Positions 18,728 to 27,746 of a DNA stretch of 64,000 nucleotides are shown piece after piece (within the stretch, counting starts at the first letter, position 1; each line of letters opens with the position of its first letter). The DNA is taken from the NCBI RefSeq assembly GCF_001427825.1, contig NZ_LMGT01000005.1, positions 124,001-188,000 of the forward strand, in the 5' to 3' direction. The notes beneath the pieces were generated by a model, which worked only from the letters and a program-made list of their open reading frames with translations, ran no database searches and had not been told where the DNA came from. Position numbers and translations under genes: made by a program. This DNA comes from Brevundimonas sp. Root608. GTDB lineage: Bacteria; Pseudomonadota; Alphaproteobacteria; Caulobacterales; Caulobacteraceae.

Positions 18728-19495
18728 TCAGGCCTTGTCGCGGATCCGCATGGCCCCGCCGGCGGCGCCGGTCTGGACTTCGAACCGCCCGGTTCCCCGG
18801 ATCAGGTCCGACAGCTTGGCGCAGCCGTAGGTGCGCTGGTCGAAGTCGGGATAGGCGTTGCGCAACCGGTCGCCGAGGCCGCTGACCGTGACCCAGCCGT
18901 CGCCGTCCTCGTCCATGTCAGCGATCACCGTGGCAATCAACCGGGCCGCCTCGGCCGGCTTGCGCTTGCCGGGGGCGGGGGCCGGCGTGGGCGCGGGCCC
19001 CGCCCCCGTGGTCCGGCGGCGCGGCGCCGGCGACGCCTCCTCGCCTGCCGGCGCGCTGAGGTTCTCGGTGTAGATGAAGCGGGTGCACGCCTGGCGGAAG
19101 CTTTCGGGCGTCTTCTGCTCGCCGAAGCCGAAGACGTCGACGCCTTCCTCGCGGATGCGCGACGCCAGCCGGGTGAAGTCGGCGTCCGAAGAGACCAGGC
19201 AGAAGCCGTCGAACCGGCCCGAGTGCAGCAGGTCCATGGCGTCGATGACCAGGGCGATATCGCCCGAGTTCTTGCCCTTGGTGTTGGCGAAATTCTGCTG
19301 CGGCTGGATGGCGTACCTGGCCAGGACCCGCGTCCAGCCGGCGATCTGGGCGCTGGCGAAATCGCCGTAGATGCGCCGCGCCGAGGCCTCGCCAAGGGTG
19401 GCGATCTCGGTGAACAGGGCCTCGGCGATCCGCGCCGAGGCGTTCTCGGCGTCGATCAGAACGGCAAGGCGCGGGGCCTTTCCTTCAGCAGGCAT
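18728..19495 (-). CDS. NYN domain (LabA/DUF88) RNase-like protein with C-terminal OST-HTH-like domain
   Basis: 255 aa. The N-terminal NYN fold has acidic residues in VLIDAENAS, NSGDIALVIDAMDLL and FCLVSSDADFTRLASRIREEG, the set expected for a PIN-like RNase. A Pro/Ala linker (about 155-180) leads to a C-terminal domain (about 185-255; GDGWVTVSGLGDRLRNAYPD, KLSDLIRGTGRFEV) that resembles the LOTUS/OST-HTH RNA-binding fold. It is therefore probably an RNA-targeting protein. Confidence 0.85.
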   Translation of the reverse strand: MPAEGKAPRLAVLIDAENASARIAEALFTEIATLGEASARRIYGDFASAQIAGWTRVLARYAIQPQQNFANTKGKNSGDIALVIDAMDLLHSGRFDGFCLVSSDADFTRLASRIREEGVDVFGFGEQKTPESFRQACTRFIYTENLSAPAGEEASPAPRRRTTGAGPAPTPAPAPGKRKPAEAARLIATVIADMDEDGDGWVTVSGLGDRLRNAYPDFDQRTYGCAKLSDLIRGTGRFEVQTGAAGGAMRIRDKA

Positions 19496-19559
19496 GGCGG
19501 GGGTCCTCGGTTGGAGCGACGGCACCTGTCGCCCCGGTCGCGCCCCGGGTCAATGCCGG

Positions 19560-20132
19560 CTAGCCCGCGGGGGCGGCCGTGGTGCGGACCAGAAGACCGT
19601 CGACCGGCTGGACCACGCCGTTCGAGGCCACGGTCTCGTCGCCGGTCAGGCGCGCGCGGGCGCCGTTGTCGCCCGACACGATCACGGAGTCGCCGTCCTT
19701 CGAGAAGGTCAGCAGGGTGTTGGCCATGGTGCGCATCTCGGCGGCGCCCGAGCCGTTGCGCTCGATGGCGGCGACGATGTCGGCGCGGGTCAGGGCGCCC
19801 GGCACGATATGGGCCCGCAGCATGGCGGCGCCCTGGGCCTTCATCGCCTCGTCGCCGAGATCGCCGGCCGAGGCGGCGAAGGCGGCGTCCAACGGGGCGA
19901 ACACCGTATAGGGGCCCTTGCCCGCCAGCACGTCGCCGAGAGCGGCGTTGTCCAGCACGCGTTCCAGCGTGCCGAACGACCGGTCATCCTTCAGCGTCGC
20001 CGCGATGGTCCGGTTCGAGGGGGCGGCGGCCTTGCCCGCGCCGTCAGCCTTGCCCGTGCCCTCGCCGCAGGCGGTCAGGGCCATCACGCAAAGGGGGGCC
20101 AGCGCCCAGCGCATCGTTCGTGTCATGCTCAT
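19560..20132 (-). CDS. Fasciclin domain lipoprotein
   Basis: 190 aa. Lipoprotein signal MSMTRTMRWALAPLCVMALTAC, a short polar linker, then one FAS1 domain: TLERVLDNAALGDVLAGKGPYTVFAPLDAAFA, MLRAHIVPGALT and NGVVQPVDGLL. FAS1 domains serve in adhesion or surface interactions. It begins 20 bp after the stop of the upstream repeat-containing gene on the same strand, so the two are probably an operon. Confidence 0.88.
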   Translation of the reverse strand: MSMTRTMRWALAPLCVMALTACGEGTGKADGAGKAAAPSNRTIAATLKDDRSFGTLERVLDNAALGDVLAGKGPYTVFAPLDAAFAASAGDLGDEAMKAQGAAMLRAHIVPGALTRADIVAAIERNGSGAAEMRTMANTLLTFSKDGDSVIVSGDNGARARLTGDETVASNGVVQPVDGLLVRTTAAPAG

Positions 20133-20152
20133 GCTCTCTGTCGGGTCAGGGA

Positions 20153-21112
20153 TCAGGTCAGCAGCTGGATGACGGCGGTCACCAGCTGGGTCTTGGGGTC
20201 GGCCTGATACACATAGCCGTCGTTGTAGCGGTACATGGCGTTGGCGTTGTCGACGTACTGGTCCCGGTAGGCGGCGGGCACGTTGTAGACGTCGTAACCG
20301 CTGGGCAGGGGCTGGCCGACGCTGAGGTTCTGGCCGGTCAGCAGGGCCGCGACCTGGCTGATCATCTGCGTCTGCGGATCCACGCCGTAGAGGGCGCCGT
20401 CGGCATAGCGGTAGTCCTGGCCCTGCGGCAGGCCGAAATAGCTGGAATAGTAGTCGGGCGCCGGCTGGTAGGCATATTGCGACGGCCACGCCGCGCCGGG
20501 CGCCAGCGCCCCGCCCAGCACGGGCAGATAGCCGAGCAGCGAACCCTGCGGGTTCATGCGGTACAGATAGCCGTCCTCGTAGCGATAGCGCGACTCGTCG
20601 CCGGCCCGGCGCCACAGCGATTCATAGCGGTCGACGCCGGCGGCGGCGGCGATCCGGCGCGCCTGGCCCGGAGGCAGGCAGCCGTTGTCCTTCTTCGCCA
20701 GTCCGGGCGGGCAGCCGGCGATCAGGCCGCGGTCGTCGTCGCGGTTGAAATAGACCACCGGGCGGCCGTCGCGGGTCTGGAAGACCTGACGCGCGGCCTC
20801 GCGGCGCATTTCGCGGCGGTCGTCGCGGTCATCGTCGTCCCCGCGCCGGTCGCGCACAGCCTCGACGGCGCGGGCGGCCCGGACCTCGGACCGCGCGACG
20901 CGGGGCGTCTCATTGCGGCCCGGACGGTCGTCGCGTCCCCGGCCCCGGTCGTCGTCGTCGCGGCCGCCGCGGTCGTCGCCGCGGTCCTGCTTGCCGCCTT
21001 CATGGCCGCCGTGGCCGCGACCGTTTCCGTTGCCGTGGTCCTGGGCGAGGGCGGCGCCGGGCGCGGCCAGGGCCAGAAGAAGGGCGGTGGTGATCGGAAC
21101 AAGCTTGTACAT
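20153..21112 (-). CDS. Exported protein with three YRY-DG-Y-DP repeats
   Basis: 319 aa, no confident family. The signal peptide ends LAAPGAALAQ. Next is a charged Asp/Arg/Gly/His tract (about 25-100), then CPPGLAKKDNGCLPPGQARR, a short motif common in RcnB-like exported proteins. Three repeats occupy about 170-319: YRYEDGYLYRMNPQG, YRYADGALYGVDPQTQ and YRYNDGYVYQADPKTQ, each followed by a hydrophobic stretch ending in LL or similar. Envelope function is suggested only by export and by the neighbouring fasciclin lipoprotein. Confidence 0.75.
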   Translation of the reverse strand: MYKLVPITTALLLALAAPGAALAQDHGNGNGRGHGGHEGGKQDRGDDRGGRDDDDRGRGRDDRPGRNETPRVARSEVRAARAVEAVRDRRGDDDDRDDRREMRREAARQVFQTRDGRPVVYFNRDDDRGLIAGCPPGLAKKDNGCLPPGQARRIAAAAGVDRYESLWRRAGDESRYRYEDGYLYRMNPQGSLLGYLPVLGGALAPGAAWPSQYAYQPAPDYYSSYFGLPQGQDYRYADGALYGVDPQTQMISQVAALLTGQNLSVGQPLPSGYDVYNVPAAYRDQYVDNANAMYRYNDGYVYQADPKTQLVTAVIQLLT

Positions 21113-21280
21113 GGGGTTACTCTTTCAGTTCCCCCTCACAACGTCCCCGACCGGACGGTGTTCCCTCGCCGGCCGCAAGGACTCCGCCGCGCGCCGCCGT
21201 CAAGCGGCGCACGGCAGGCCCGTCCGGGCCGGGCCGACAGGCGCAGCCGGATCGGAAACCCGGCCGCGACTCCCGCCCTG

Positions 21281-23119
21281 TTACCCCGCCCGCCGTCCGA
21301 ACATCCCGGCCAGCGCCGTCATTCGGCCCTTGTCGGCGCCGGTCGCCCGTTCCGCCGCCGCGTTGAGGGCCGCGGCCAGGTCGGCCGCGCCGCCGCGGTC
21401 GTCCGCGCTGCGGCGCCACTGGTCGACGCCGGCGCGGATGCGCGCGGTCAGGGCGGCGTCGGCGGTCGGCGAGCGCATGATCTGGTCGAGATAGGCCTGG
21501 GCCACGTCGGGGCTGTCGGGCCAGCTGACGCGCATCTGGGTCTGGGGGTTGATGGTGTCGGCCCGGACGCTTTCAGCCGCGGCGATCTCGGCCGCCGACA
21601 GATGTTCGCCGGGGACCAGTTTCAGCACGTCGAGGCCGCGGGCGATCTCGCTGGCGTAGATGCGGCCGTTGAGCCAGTAGGCCGACCAGTGGCCGGCGAC
21701 GTACATCTTGCCGGTCTCGAGCGGCCCGCGGTCGAAGAAGGCGATCTCGACCGGCCGGGTCGCGTCGGTGAAGTCCATGATCGAGACGCCGCCCTGATAC
21801 CAGGCCTGGACCATCAGGTCGCGGCCGGGGACGGGGATGACCATGCCGTTGTGGGCGACGCAGTTCTGGTCGGCGGGCTGGGCCGAGGGCAGTTTGTGGA
21901 AGGCGCGGCCGCGCAGGGTGCGGTTCTCGATGGTGGCGACCATGTTGGCGCCCCAGGTCGAGGGATCCTCGGCGCGGCAGCGGGCGCTGGTGCCGCCGCC
22001 CCACTCGTCGGTGAAGACGACCTTGTCGCCGGCGTTGTTGAAGGTGGCCGAGTGCCAGTAGGCCATGTCGGGGTCGAAGATGTCGGACACCCGGGTCGGG
22101 TTCCGCGGATCCGAGATGTCCAGCAGGATGCCGTTGCCGCTGCAGGCGCCGGCCGCCAGGCCGATGTCGGGATAGACGGTGATGTCGTGGCACTGGTTGG
22201 TCTGGGCGGTGCGCTGGCTGGCGATGCCGGCGGCGCCGCCGCGCCACAGGCCGGCGACGCGGCCCGTCTGGCTGTCGGCGAAGATGCGCGGGCGGTTGAC
22301 GATGGCGGCGTCCTGCGGCCGGTCCAGCGGCACCTCGATGACGTCGATCGAGAACAGGGCGGTGTCGGGGTTCTGGTCCGGCTGGCCGTCGGTGCAGATG
22401 GACAGCTCCTCGGTCTTGCGCACGTTCGAGGTGCCCGAGTTGTAGATGTAGAGCCGGCGCGGGTCGGTCGGGTGCGGGACCAGGGTGTGGGTGTGCGAGC
22501 CGCGGCAGGTCTGGACGGCGGCGATCTGGCGCGGGGCGTTCAGGTCGCTGATGTCGAAGATGCGCACGCCGCGGAAGCGGTCGGCGTTGACCTCGCCCGT
22601 GGCGGCGGTCGTGCCGCAGTCGAGGCGGGCGCGGTTCTCTTCCACCGACATGAACAGCAGGTCGCCGTGGATGGAGACGTCGCCCTGGCCGCCGGGACAG
22701 ACCACCGACATGACCAGCCGGGGCGCGCCGTCGGTCACGTCATAGGCGTTGAAGCCATTGAAATTGCCGAGGAACAGCTTGCCGTCCGACATCGCCATGT
22801 CAGTGTTGGCCAGGGCCAGGGGGCCGTATTTGGGGTTGTTGCGCATCCGCGCCTGGAAGGCCTCGGCCTCGGCCTGGTTGGTCGGCGGGGCGAACAGGGC
22901 CTCGGGGTCGAAGAAGCCGGGAGCGGGCTCGACCGAATATTCCAGCGCCATGCCCGAGGCCAGCTGGCCGGCGTCCCGCAGGCCGCCGCTCAGGGCGCTG
23001 CGCGCGTCGGCCGTGATGACCTGGGCCGCGGGCGCCTGGGCCTGGGCGGGGGCGAGGCCGGCGCCCATCAGCACGCCGAGGGCGGCGACAGTGGAAAGCA
23101 GGGTGCTGCGAACGTTCAT
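21281..23119 (-). CDS. LVIVD-repeat exported beta-propeller protein
   Basis: 612 aa. A signal peptide ending PAQAQA is followed by a beta-propeller built of LVIVD-type blades: LGNFNGFNAYDVTDGAPRLV, VRIFDISDLNAPRQIAAVQ, GILLDISDPRNPTRVSDIF and VSIMDFTDATRPVEIAFF. Conserved His clusters (CRGSHTHTLVPHP, QCHDITVYPD) could bind metal. The last 100 residues are helical. It lies 23 bp downstream of a DUF305 gene on the same strand. Confidence 0.85.
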   Translation of the reverse strand: MNVRSTLLSTVAALGVLMGAGLAPAQAQAPAAQVITADARSALSGGLRDAGQLASGMALEYSVEPAPGFFDPEALFAPPTNQAEAEAFQARMRNNPKYGPLALANTDMAMSDGKLFLGNFNGFNAYDVTDGAPRLVMSVVCPGGQGDVSIHGDLLFMSVEENRARLDCGTTAATGEVNADRFRGVRIFDISDLNAPRQIAAVQTCRGSHTHTLVPHPTDPRRLYIYNSGTSNVRKTEELSICTDGQPDQNPDTALFSIDVIEVPLDRPQDAAIVNRPRIFADSQTGRVAGLWRGGAAGIASQRTAQTNQCHDITVYPDIGLAAGACSGNGILLDISDPRNPTRVSDIFDPDMAYWHSATFNNAGDKVVFTDEWGGGTSARCRAEDPSTWGANMVATIENRTLRGRAFHKLPSAQPADQNCVAHNGMVIPVPGRDLMVQAWYQGGVSIMDFTDATRPVEIAFFDRGPLETGKMYVAGHWSAYWLNGRIYASEIARGLDVLKLVPGEHLSAAEIAAAESVRADTINPQTQMRVSWPDSPDVAQAYLDQIMRSPTADAALTARIRAGVDQWRRSADDRGGAADLAAALNAAAERATGADKGRMTALAGMFGRRAG

Positions 23120-23142
23120 GGGCCGGTCCTTCGGGTGCGGGT

Positions 23143-23817
23143 TCAGAGGTCTGAGAGGAGGGATTGCATGCGCAGGATCTCCGCCGACTGGTCGGAGACG
23201 ACGGAGGCGGTGAAGTCGGACAGCATGGTGTCTTCGGCGGCGCCGTCCGTGGCCAGCAGGGCGTCGACCATGTCGAGGGCGCCCTGATGGTGCTGGATCA
23301 TGCCCTCGAGAAACAGGCGGTCGAAGGCGGGGCCGCGGGCGGCGGCCAGGGCCTGCATCTGCGCCGGTGACAGCATGCCGGGCATGACGGGCGTGTCGCT
23401 GGCGGGCATGGCGGGGCCGGCGTGGGCGGCGTGGGCGGAATGATCCATGCCGGCGTGGCCGGACATGCCCGGCATCTCCAGCGGCTGGCCGCGCCCGGTC
23501 AGCCAGTCGCGCATGATGTCCATCTCGGCCTGCTGGCTCAGGGCGATGCGGCGGCCCATCAGCTTCACCGTCGGACTGGCGCCGCGGGTCTCGAGCAGCC
23601 CGACCATCTCAACGGCCTGGGCGTGGTGGACGATCATATGCTGCAGGAAGGCGACGTCGTCGCCGGTGAAGGTCGAGCGGCTCAGAGCCACCGCCTCGCC
23701 GGGGGTGATGATCCGCGCCGCCGCGCCGGGTGCGCCGGGCTGGAAGATCGGCGGCGTCTGCGGACCCGGCTGGGCCGCGATCAATCCGGCGAGGAGGAGG
23801 CCCGGCAGAAGGGTCAA
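23143..23817 (-). CDS. DUF305 domain exported protein
   Basis: 224 aa. Short N-terminal hydrophobic signal, then the ferritin-like DUF305 fold in two halves, each with the hallmark FLQHMIVHHAQAVEMV and LFLEGMIQHHQGALDMV. Between them is a Met/His-rich insert (GMSGHAGMDHSAHAAHAGP) that could bind copper. The start is TTG 23817, three bases after the upstream stop; no better start is present. DUF305 proteins often accompany metal-handling genes. Confidence 0.85.
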   Translation of the reverse strand: MTLLPGLLLAGLIAAQPGPQTPPIFQPGAPGAAARIITPGEAVALSRSTFTGDDVAFLQHMIVHHAQAVEMVGLLETRGASPTVKLMGRRIALSQQAEMDIMRDWLTGRGQPLEMPGMSGHAGMDHSAHAAHAGPAMPASDTPVMPGMLSPAQMQALAAARGPAFDRLFLEGMIQHHQGALDMVDALLATDGAAEDTMLSDFTASVVSDQSAEILRMQSLLSDL

Positions 23818-23820
23818 TCG

Positions 23821-24186
23821 CTAGCCCGCCGTGCCGACGGTGCTGAACTTGCCGTCCTGCAGATGGCCGATGACCCAGTTCATGGTCCGCCCGCCGGAGA
23901 ATTTGACGGCCCAGGTCTCGACCCGGCCGTCGGGGGTGTCCTGGGCGCTGACGAAGGTCACCGATTCGATGGCCCCCATGGCGCTCAGGCCCGGAGCCAT
24001 GCCCTCGATCTGGCCGTTGCAGGCGTCCAGCAGGGACGCCGCCATCAGCGCCTCAAGACAGGTTCCGGCGGCGGCCTCGGTGACGATGCGGTTCAGCTGT
24101 TCGCCATACTGGCCGTCCTGGGCCATCGCCGGGAACGCCATCAGCCCCGCCGCCGCCACGCCGGCCAGGATCACACGGATACGCAT
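23821..24186 (-). CDS. Small exported hypothetical protein
   Basis: 121 aa, no family recognised. Signal peptide MRIRVILAGVAAAGLMAFPA ends in MAQ. The mature part has a Cys pair (GTCLEALMAASLLDACNGQ) and a beta-rich C-terminal half (VETWAVKFSGGRTMNWVIGH) resembling an NTF2/SnoaL-like sheet. First gene of a probable operon with DUF305 and LVIVD, and divergent from the large amidohydrolase across a 212-bp promoter region. Confidence 0.7.
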   Translation of the reverse strand: MRIRVILAGVAAAGLMAFPAMAQDGQYGEQLNRIVTEAAAGTCLEALMAASLLDACNGQIEGMAPGLSAMGAIESVTFVSAQDTPDGRVETWAVKFSGGRTMNWVIGHLQDGKFSTVGTAG

Positions 24187-24398
24187 TCGGTCTGCTCCCT
24201 GCCCCGATTTCCGCGGGGACCATGACTCAGCCGGCGGGCGTCCACAACCTGCCGCCGCATGACAAAGAGTTCACGCTGGGGCCCGCGGGACGGTCGCCGG
24301 GCGGCTGGACTTCGCCCCCCCGGGGATGCTCTGTTGAGCCGTGGCGAGGACGCGGCCCCCCGAGGCGGTTCGCAACGTCCGGCAGCGGGGATTATGGA

Positions 24399-27300
24399 AT
24401 GAAGCGCGTACTCCTGGCCACGGCCGCCTCGCTGGCGTTCGCCAGTCCCTCGTGGGGCCAGACTGCGGCGCCGGCGCCGGTCGCGGTTCCGGCGACGCAG
24501 GAGGCCGCGGCGCCCGCCGCCGCCGTCGACGACGAGACGCCCGCGTGGGACGTCCAGAACCCGCCCGGACCCTCGCGCGACATTCCCATCGACGTCACGC
24601 GCGGCACCTGGATGTCGCTGGACGTCAGCCCGGACGGCCAGACCCTCGTCTTCGACCTGCTGGGCGACATCTATGTGATGCCCGCCGCCGGCGGCGAGGC
24701 GCGCGCCATCGCCAGCGGCGTGGCCTGGGAGATGCAGCCGAAATGGTCGCCCGACGGCCGCCACATCGCCTTCACCTCGGATCGCGGCGGCGGCGACAAC
24801 ATCTGGATCATGGACGCCGACGGCTCCAACCCGACCCAGGTGTCGAAGGAGACCTTCCGCCTGCTGAACCAGCCCGAGTGGACGCCCGACGGCCAGTTCA
24901 TCGTCGCCCGCAAGCATTTCACCTCGGCGCGCTCGCTGGGGGCCGGCGAGTTGTGGATGTACCACCGCTCGGGCGGCGGCGGCGTGCAGATGACCGAGCG
25001 CCGCACGCAGCAGAAGGACACGGGCGAACCCGCCTTCTCGCCCGACGGCCGCTATCTGTATTTCAGCGACGACGCCACGCCGGGGACGACCTTCGAATAT
25101 TCGAAGGATCCCAACACCCAGATCTACATCATCCGCCGCCTCGACCGCGAGACGGGCGAGATCGACGCCTATGTCACCGGCCCCGGCGGCTCGATCCGCC
25201 CGACGCCCTCGCCCGACGGCAAGTCCCTCGCCTTCATCCGGCGCGTTCGCTACCAGTCGACCCTGTATGTCATGGACATCGAGTCCGGCCGCGAGACCCC
25301 GGTCTTCTCGGCGCTCGACCGCGACATGCAGGAGACCTGGGCGATCCACGGGGTCTATCCGGCGATCAGCTGGACGCCCGACAACCGCTCCATCGTCTTC
25401 TGGTCCGACGGCCGGATCCAGCGTGTCGACGTGGCCTCGCAGGCCGTGACCGACATTCCCTTCCACGTCGCCGACACCCGCCGGGTGCAGGATACGGTGC
25501 GCTTCCCCGTCGAGGCCGCGCCCGACCGGTTCGACGTGAAGATGATCCGCTGGGCCCGCCCCTCGCCCGACGGATCGCGGGTGGTGTTCGAGGCCCTGGG
25601 CAATCTGTGGATCCGCGACCTGCCGACCGGAACGCCGCGCCGCCTGACCCGCCAGAGCGACCATTTCGAACTCTATCCGTCCTGGTCGCGCGACGGCCGT
25701 TCGATCGTCTACACGACCTGGGACGATCAGGACCTCGGCGCCGTCCGCGTGGTTCCGGCGTCCGGCGGAACCGGGCGTGTCGTGACGCCCGACCCGGGCC
25801 ACTATGTCGAACCGACCTTCTCGCCCGACGGCCGCACGATCGTCTATCGCACCGTCAGCGGCGGCTCGCTGACCTCGGCCCTGTGGGGCCGCGATCCCGG
25901 CGTCTACCGCATCCCGACGGCGGGCGGCGAGCCCGTCCATGTCACGGACGACGGCGAGGGCCCGCAGTTCGGCGCCGACGGCGAGCGGCTGTTCCTGACC
26001 GGCCGCGACGGCGACAAGCGCACCCTGATCTCGGTCGACCTGGACGGCGACGGGAAACGCACCCACCTGACCTCGGAATGGGCCAGCGAATTCGCCGTCT
26101 CGCCCGACGGAAACTGGGTCGGCTGGACCGAACGGTTCCAGGCCTTTGTCGCCCCCTTCGTCGCCGCCGGCCGGCCGCAGACGATCGCCCCCGACGGCAA
26201 GTCCCTGCCGCAGGCCCGGGTCACCCGCGACTCCGGCGAATGGCTCAGCTGGTCCGGCGACAGCCGCCGGCTGCAGTGGTCGCAGGGGCCCGAGCTTTTC
26301 ACCCGCGACCTGAACCAGTCCTTCGCCTTCGTCGACGGCGCGCCCGACGAACTGCCCAAACCCGACGAGCGCGGGATCAACATCGGCTTCACCGCCGGGG
26401 CCGACAAGCCCGAGGGCCGCATGGCCCTGACCGGCGCCCGGCTGATCACCATGAACGGCGCCGAGGTCATCGAGAACGGCGTCGTCATTATCGACGGCAA
26501 CCGCATCGAGGCCATCGGCCCGGCCGCGACCACGCCCGTCCCCGCCGGCGTCCCGGTCATGGACATGGCCGGCAAGACCATCATGCCCGGCCTGATCGAC
26601 GCCCACTGGCACGGGTCAATGGGGTCGGACGAGATCATCCCGGAGCAGAGCTGGGTCGACTACGCCTCCCTCGCCTTCGGCGTGACCACGATCCACAACC
26701 CGTCCAGCGACACCAGCGAGATCTTCGCCCACAGCGAGCTGGCCCGCGCCGGCCGCGTGGTCGCCCCGCGCATCTTCTCGACCGGCTCGATCCTGTACGG
26801 CGCGACCAGCGCCGGGACCGTGAAGATCGACAGCCTCGACGACGCCCTGTCGACCCTTCGCCGCATGCAGGCGGCGGGGGCGTGGAGCGTCAAGAGCTAC
26901 AACCAGCCCCGCCGCGACCAGCGCCAGCAGATCATCGAGGCGGCGCGCCGGCTGAACATGATGGTGGTCCCCGAGGGCGGCTCGCTGTTCCACGCCGACA
27001 TGTCGATGATCGTCGACGGCCACACCACGGTGGAGCATTCGATCCCCCTGGCCCGCATGTACGACGACGTCCACCAGCTGTGGCGGCAGACGGGCACGGC
27101 CTACAATCCGACCCTGGTGGTGGCCTTCGGCGGCAGCTACGGCGAGAACTACTGGTATCAGGAGAGCAACGTCTGGGAGCATCCGATCCTGACGCAGTAC
27201 GTACCACGCCGCCTGCTCGACGCCCGCGCCCGCCGGCCCGTGACCCTGCCGGACAATGAGTGGAACCACATCTCGGTCGCGCGCGAGGCGACGCGGCTGT

Positions 27301-27707
27301 CGCAGCAGGGCGTCCCCGTCCTGATCGGCGCCCATGGCCAGCGCGAGGGCCTGGCCGCCCACTGGGAGCTGTGGAGTCTCGCCCAGGGCGGCATGGCTCC
27401 GATGGACGTGATCCGCGCCGGCACGATCAGCGGGGCCCGCGCCCTGGGCCTGGACCGCGACCTGGGCTCGCTGGAGCCCGGCAAGCTGGCCGACATGGTG
27501 GTGCTGGACCGGAACCCGCTGGAGAACATCCGCGACACCACCTCCATCGCCTACACCATCGCCAACGGCCGGGTGTACGACACCGGCATGAACGAGGTCG
27601 CCCCGCGGCAGAGGGCCCGGGCGCCGTTCTGGTTCGCCGGGACCGGCGGCGAAGGCTGGTCGGCGGGGGCGACGGAGGCAGAGGCGGACGGCCACGGGCA
27701 CGATTGA
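24399..27707 (+). CDS. Secreted beta-propeller/amidohydrolase fusion
   Basis: 1102 aa. A signal peptide ending in WGQ is followed by a TolB/WD40-like propeller (about 60-660) with repeated SPDG blades (SPDGQTLVFDLLGDIYVMPA, SPDGRHIAFTSDRGG), then an amidohydrolase TIM barrel (about 680-1075). Metal-binding motifs are GLIDAHWHG (about residue 735), HTTVEHSIPLARMY and LIGAHGQREGLAAH, closed by GSLEPGKLADMVVLDRNPLE. Likely a periplasmic hydrolase or peptidase of unknown substrate. The frame runs upstream to 24222, but the ATG at 24399 begins the signal peptide. Confidence 0.9.
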   Translation: MKRVLLATAASLAFASPSWGQTAAPAPVAVPATQEAAAPAAAVDDETPAWDVQNPPGPSRDIPIDVTRGTWMSLDVSPDGQTLVFDLLGDIYVMPAAGGEARAIASGVAWEMQPKWSPDGRHIAFTSDRGGGDNIWIMDADGSNPTQVSKETFRLLNQPEWTPDGQFIVARKHFTSARSLGAGELWMYHRSGGGGVQMTERRTQQKDTGEPAFSPDGRYLYFSDDATPGTTFEYSKDPNTQIYIIRRLDRETGEIDAYVTGPGGSIRPTPSPDGKSLAFIRRVRYQSTLYVMDIESGRETPVFSALDRDMQETWAIHGVYPAISWTPDNRSIVFWSDGRIQRVDVASQAVTDIPFHVADTRRVQDTVRFPVEAAPDRFDVKMIRWARPSPDGSRVVFEALGNLWIRDLPTGTPRRLTRQSDHFELYPSWSRDGRSIVYTTWDDQDLGAVRVVPASGGTGRVVTPDPGHYVEPTFSPDGRTIVYRTVSGGSLTSALWGRDPGVYRIPTAGGEPVHVTDDGEGPQFGADGERLFLTGRDGDKRTLISVDLDGDGKRTHLTSEWASEFAVSPDGNWVGWTERFQAFVAPFVAAGRPQTIAPDGKSLPQARVTRDSGEWLSWSGDSRRLQWSQGPELFTRDLNQSFAFVDGAPDELPKPDERGINIGFTAGADKPEGRMALTGARLITMNGAEVIENGVVIIDGNRIEAIGPAATTPVPAGVPVMDMAGKTIMPGLIDAHWHGSMGSDEIIPEQSWVDYASLAFGVTTIHNPSSDTSEIFAHSELARAGRVVAPRIFSTGSILYGATSAGTVKIDSLDDALSTLRRMQAAGAWSVKSYNQPRRDQRQQIIEAARRLNMMVVPEGGSLFHADMSMIVDGHTTVEHSIPLARMYDDVHQLWRQTGTAYNPTLVVAFGGSYGENYWYQESNVWEHPILTQYVPRRLLDARARRPVTLPDNEWNHISVAREATRLSQQGVPVLIGAHGQREGLAAHWELWSLAQGGMAPMDVIRAGTISGARALGLDRDLGSLEPGKLADMVVLDRNPLENIRDTTSIAYTIANGRVYDTGMNEVAPRQRARAPFWFAGTGGEGWSAGATEAEADGHGHD

Positions 27708-27746
27708 CGGCGGCCGATCCCTGGCGGGTCTGGCCCGTCCGCGTCA

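Noticed and set aside
17924-23287. Open plus-strand frame of 1787 codons
   Set aside because: It lies opposite a row of convincing minus-strand genes with signal peptides and known domains. Its translation is Arg/Gly/Ala-rich with no domain, as expected of an antisense frame in GC-rich DNA.
24171-26612. Open minus-strand frame of 813 codons
   Set aside because: It is antisense to the propeller/amidohydrolase gene, and its product is Gly/Asp/Val-rich without motifs.
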